Of a DNA stretch of 10,491 nt, positions 7,717-10,491 are shown in pieces; position 1 is the stretch's first letter; every line of letters starts with the position of its first letter. The DNA comes from Candidatus Omnitrophota bacterium (lineage in GTDB: Bacteria > Omnitrophota > Gorgyraeia > JAHIPI01): the NCBI GenBank assembly GCA_030616695.1, contig JAUWWU010000014.1:1-10491 (forward strand), given 5' to 3'. The position numbers and the translations under genes are program-made. The notes beneath the pieces are model-generated. The model was given only the letters and a program-made list of their open reading frames with translations, made no database searches and was not told where the DNA came from.

Positions 7717-8655
7717 TTACCCCAATTTTGAGCCGGGTTTGATCTTGTATCCGCGCAAAAATAGCTCTGCGCTCATCCTTTTTTTTCCTTCAAGCTGCAT
7801 CTCCCTTATCGAGACCGCGCCGTCGCCCGTTCTAACAATAAAACCTTCCTTTTCGCCGGACGCAACAAGTTCGCCCGGTAAAAAGCCGGAAAAATCTTTG
7901 CCGGTTTCCGCCTTCGCAGAAATAATCTTGAGCATATGCCCGTCAAGAAAAGAATAGGTGCCGGGCCATGGCTCCAGCCCCCTCATTCTGTTGATTATGT
8001 CCGCCGTGTCCAGGCCCCAATCTATCCTTCCGTCTTCCTTCCTGAGCTTCGGAGCAAAGGTAACATTTTTTTCGTCCTGTTTCCTGAAATCGGCTTTCCC
8101 CTCTTTTATTAATTCCATCGCTTCCATCAATAGCCCGGCCCCCATCGCCGCAAGCCTGGAACCCAGGGCTTCGGCCGCCTCAGACGGGGCGATCTTGGCC
8201 TCCTTCTGCAATATTATATCGCCGGCATCCATCTCCTCGTTCATCCTTATTATCGTAACGCCTGTCTTATCTTCGCCGTTTGCAATAGCCCAATTAACAG
8301 GCGCCGCGCCTCTATATTTCGGCAAGAGCGAGGCATGGGCGTTCAGAGAGCAAAATCGCGGGATGCCGAGTATAACCTTCGGCAGAATAGTGCCGTATGC
8401 GACCACAACGAAAAAGTCTGCTTTATATCCTTTTAATCTGTCAATGAAACTTTTTTCGATAATATCTTCCGGTTGATAAAGGGGGATGTTTAATTTTTTT
8501 GCCTCCTGCTTGACCGGCGAAGCGGAAACCCTCAAACGGCGCCCGCTTTTTCTGTCCGGCTGCGTTATAACACAGCTTATAGCATGGCTGCTTGCCGCAA
8601 GCTTCTTTAATATGGTGACCGCAAACTCGGATGTCCCAAAAAATACTATCTTCAT
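7717..8655 (-). CDS. fmt: Methionyl-tRNA formyltransferase
   Basis: Formylates the amino group of initiator Met-tRNA, using 10-formyltetrahydrofolate. The 312 residues match the usual length. The N-terminal formyltransferase fold opens with MKIVFFGTSEFAV, and the catalytic triad is visible: N105 and H107 in SLNAHASLLPKYRGAAP and D143 in MDAGDI. CVITQPDRKSGR (28-39) corresponds to the loop region that contacts tRNA. The C-terminal domain (about 200 onward, APKLRKEDGRIDW, then RGLEPWPGTY) is the Fmt_C tRNA-binding region. The ATG overlaps the ribF stop (ATGA), with no clear ribosome site of its own, so translational coupling is likely. The common neighbour def (deformylase) is not in this window. 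Confidence 0.97.
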   Translation of the reverse strand: MKIVFFGTSEFAVTILKKLAASSHAISCVITQPDRKSGRRLRVSASPVKQEAKKLNIPLYQPEDIIEKSFIDRLKGYKADFFVVVAYGTILPKVILGIPRFCSLNAHASLLPKYRGAAPVNWAIANGEDKTGVTIIRMNEEMDAGDIILQKEAKIAPSEAAEALGSRLAAMGAGLLMEAMELIKEGKADFRKQDEKNVTFAPKLRKEDGRIDWGLDTADIINRMRGLEPWPGTYSFLDGHMLKIISAKAETGKDFSGFLPGELVASGEKEGFIVRTGDGAVSIREMQLEGKKRMSAELFLRGYKIKPGSKLG

Positions 8656-9587
8656 ATCGGTTTCTTTTTGAAGTATCTCTTCGTTATGCCTATATCCTTC
8701 CCTATCCTCGAAAGGAGGTGTTTTTTATTCTTAAATCTATGCTCGCGCCTGATCCGTTTTAAGAATACGACTTCTATGTCTTTTCCGTAAATCGACCTAC
8801 GGAAGTTGAAGATATGGACTTCTACTGTCGGCTCTCTTTCGTCTCTGTTGAATGTCGGCCGGAAACCGATATTGAGGATGCCTCGATATTCCCTGTTTTT
8901 CAATCTTACTTTTACCATATAGACACCGCTCGGCGGAATTGCCTCATGATGCAGGTCCAGATTGGCCGTCGGAAAACCGAGTATTCTTCCTCTCCTGGCG
9001 CCTCTCGTCACGGTGCCGAGTATCGCAACTTCTCTTCCCAGTAATCTGCCGGCCTCATTCAGACGACCGGACATAATGAGGTTACGTATAAGGGTGCTGC
9101 TTATAACACTTTTCCCGGATTTTAAGGGCCTTATCGTGCGCACCTTAAGGCCGAATCTATTCCCGAGCTTTCTCAATTCCTTAATATCGCCCGTTCTTCT
9201 TCTGCCGAATAAAAACCCCTCTCCGACTAAAAGCTCCTTGACGTTCATCCTTTTGACCAGTATATCTTCGACAAAACGCGCGGGTTTTATGGCTGCGAAT
9301 TTTTTTGTAAAACTTAGAAGAACGGCGATATCGATTCCTTCGGCCGCGAGTAGATTTAATTTATGTTTTGCGGATACCAGCATCGGCGGAGTCTTGTGCG
9401 GATGGAGCACCTTTGCGGGATGCGGGTCGAATGTCAAAACACAACTCTTTCCCTTTATCCCCGCGGCGCTTTTCTTGAGGTTAGAGAGTATTCTTTTGTG
9501 ACCCCTGTGGACACCGTCAAATATCCCTATGGTAAGCGCTACGGGTTCTTGTATCTTTAAGCTTTTTATGCCGCGTATTATCTTCAT
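8652..9587 (-). CDS. ribF: Bifunctional riboflavin kinase/FAD synthetase
   Basis: Makes FMN and then FAD from riboflavin in the cytoplasm. With the start chosen here it has 311 residues, the family norm. The N-terminal FAD synthetase (adenylyltransferase) part shows GIFDGVHRGH (21-30), TFDPHP (52-57), LVGEGFLFGRRRTGD (120-134) and ISSTLIRNL (162-170). The C-terminal flavokinase part shows GRILGFPTANL (200-210), PPSGVY (218-223), LNIGFRPTF and VEVHIFNF. An upstream ATG at 9617 overlaps the truB stop as ATGA and would add 10 residues (MILKPRAVKQ). I prefer 9587 because GGTGAAG lies 3 nt before it and because family members commonly begin with M-x-I-I/V-R-G; 9617 has no ribosome site but would suit coupling. 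The end overlaps fmt at ATGA. Confidence 0.95.
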   Translation of the reverse strand: MKIIRGIKSLKIQEPVALTIGIFDGVHRGHKRILSNLKKSAAGIKGKSCVLTFDPHPAKVLHPHKTPPMLVSAKHKLNLLAAEGIDIAVLLSFTKKFAAIKPARFVEDILVKRMNVKELLVGEGFLFGRRRTGDIKELRKLGNRFGLKVRTIRPLKSGKSVISSTLIRNLIMSGRLNEAGRLLGREVAILGTVTRGARRGRILGFPTANLDLHHEAIPPSGVYMVKVRLKNREYRGILNIGFRPTFNRDEREPTVEVHIFNFRRSIYGKDIEVVFLKRIRREHRFKNKKHLLSRIGKDIGITKRYFKKKPI

Positions 9588-9590
9588 CTG

Positions 9591-9597
9591 CTTCACC
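9591..9597 (-). promoter_or_regulatory. Ribosome binding site that favours the internal ribF start
   Basis: GGTGAAG on the minus strand ends 3 nt before the ATG at 9587 (its GGTGA core is 5 nt away). The alternative ATG at 9617 is preceded by AT-rich sequence with no Shine-Dalgarno-like run. Confidence 0.5.
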
Positions 9598-9613
9598 GCC
9601 CGCGGCTTAAGGA

Positions 9614-10303
9614 TCATGCGATCAAAATATTATGCAATTCATTATCGGGGAGTGACCTCAGCCGCCGGATATCAAGTGCCTGCGAAATATGAAAATCGCC
9701 CGTTCGGATGCGCCGGAGTTCAGCCATATGGCCTCCGCACCCCAGCTTCTCGCCTATGTCTGTGCATAATTGGCGTATATATGTCCCCTTTGAACATGAA
9801 ACGCTAAAGACGACATCCGGGAGGGCTACTTCCTTTACACATAACTCCTTTATTACGACCTTGCGTGCCTTCCTCGGCACCACAATGCCTTTTCTCGCCC
9901 ATTTGTAAAGACTTTTACCTTTATACTTTACCGCCGAAAACATAGGGGGCACCTGTTGTATTTCGCCTTTAAAACTCGTTACCGCCGCTTCAACGGTTTC
10001 CCTGCTAAGCTTCAGCGCACCGGACGCTTTAATCGCTCTGCCAAATGCATCCCCCGTATCTGTCGTAACGCCAAGCCGCAACTTCACCTCATATTCCTTG
10101 TCCCCGCTCATCAAGATATCAAACTTCTTAGTCGCTCCTCCGACCAAGATGAGTAAGACTCCCGTCGCTATAGGGTCCAGCGTGCCGCCGTGCCCTATCC
10201 TCTTTATCTTGAACAGGCTCCTGGCGATGTTCACGACGTCGTGGCTCGTTATGCCTTTTGGCTTATCTATGACCAATATGCCGTTCGGCGCTTTTCTTTC
10301 CAT
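9614..10303 (-). CDS. truB: tRNA pseudouridine(55) synthase TruB, short form
   Basis: Converts U55 in the T-loop of tRNAs to pseudouridine. The catalytic domain is complete: GILVIDKPKGITSHDVV (8-24), then GHGGTLDPIATGVL (37-50) with the catalytic aspartate at D43, YEVKLRLGVTTDTGD (71-85), PPMFSAVKYKG, the CSKGTYIRQLCTDIG motif and GGHMAELRRIRTGDF near the end. At 229 residues it is much shorter than E. coli or B. subtilis TruB (about 310) and lacks the C-terminal PUA-like RNA-binding region. The frame ends cleanly in TGA at the ribF junction, so this looks like a genuine short form rather than a frameshift. It starts 2 nt after the DHH-family gene, as in the common nrnA-truB-ribF order. Confidence 0.96.
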   Translation of the reverse strand: MERKAPNGILVIDKPKGITSHDVVNIARSLFKIKRIGHGGTLDPIATGVLLILVGGATKKFDILMSGDKEYEVKLRLGVTTDTGDAFGRAIKASGALKLSRETVEAAVTSFKGEIQQVPPMFSAVKYKGKSLYKWARKGIVVPRKARKVVIKELCVKEVALPDVVFSVSCSKGTYIRQLCTDIGEKLGCGGHMAELRRIRTGDFHISQALDIRRLRSLPDNELHNILIA

Positions 10304-10305
10304 GG

Positions 10306-10491
10306 CTACAACAAAAACTCCTCTGCAACCCTTAAGACCTTTTTTATGACTTCCTCTAATTCGCCGTCTATCAAGCAGCCGGATGCCCTCGGATGCCCGC
10401 CTCCGCCGAATTTACCGGCGAGCACATTGACATTGGCCCGGCCCTTTGAGCGAAAGCCGACATGTATTTTTCGCGGGTCCTCCATATCCTC
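10306..10491 (-). CDS. nrnA: DHH/DHHA1 family phosphoesterase, NrnA-like (C-terminal 61 residues; 5' end outside the window)
   Basis: Minus-strand open frame entering from the right edge and ending at TAG (10308-10306). The 61 visible residues are the end of a DHHA1 domain: VGFRSKGRANVNVLAGKFGG (residues 11-30 of the fragment), then GGGHPRASGC. The GGGGH-x-x-ASG motif is the substrate-binding signature of the family. NrnA-type proteins degrade nanoRNAs and dephosphorylate 3'-phosphoadenosine 5'-phosphate. The catalytic DHH domain lies outside the window, so the choice of NrnA over other DHH proteins rests on this tail and on its position before truB and ribF, where nrnA commonly sits between rbfA and truB. 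Confidence 0.88.
   Translation of the reverse strand, partial: EDMEDPRKIHVGFRSKGRANVNVLAGKFGGGGHPRASGCLIDGELEEVIKKVLRVAEEFLL

Noticed and set aside
7703..7737. Possible terminator after fmt (CCC...GGG followed by a T-rich stretch)
   Set aside because: The stem is only 3-4 bp and the T-run lies several bases beyond it, so it is not a credible intrinsic terminator.

Overview
This window is a densely packed piece of a bacterial chromosome. Every supported gene lies on the minus strand, so transcription runs from the right edge to the left edge. The standard code is used (TGA is a stop in truB and ribF), GC content is moderate, and start/stop overlaps are frequent. The gene content is ordinary housekeeping. 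The overall look suits an uncultured diderm lineage; Omnitrophota is my guess from the style of the proteins and the gene order, not something the sequence proves.

In transcription order there are two blocks. Block 1 (about 10491 to 7717) is the 3' end of a DHH/DHHA1 phosphoesterase (NrnA-like), then truB (tRNA pseudouridine-55 synthase, short form), ribF (riboflavin kinase/FAD synthetase) and fmt (Met-tRNA formyltransferase). These genes are 2 nt apart or joined at ATGA, or nearly so. This looks like the tail of the widespread infB-rbfA-nrnA-truB-ribF translation cluster, with fmt added.

Block 2 begins in the only clean regulatory gap, the 84 nt between fmt and gap. That gap holds a good sigma70-type promoter with an extended -10 and a strong ribosome binding site. 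It is followed by gap, pgk and tpiA (the triose part of glycolysis/gluconeogenesis), then secG (Sec translocon subunit). Without any gap this runs into a peptide ABC transporter: the substrate-binding protein (whose start lies inside secG), two permeases (OppB and OppC types) and an OppD-type ATPase cut off by the left edge. No internal terminator or convincing second promoter was seen, so all eight genes could share a transcript.

The one feature that the genes do not explain is a 36-bp inverted-repeat element found only in the two spacers of the transporter operon, in opposite orientations. One copy sits between oppC and oppD (748-783). The other, with an extra 22-bp part, sits between the binding-protein gene and oppB (2601-2658). 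The copies share a 25-bp identical core in inverted orientation, so the predicted mRNA carries complementary segments on either side of oppBC. Next to the first copy is an 11-bp tandem duplication that doubles the oppD ribosome binding site. I saw no phage, transposase, CRISPR, tRNA or rRNA, and no wholly new system.
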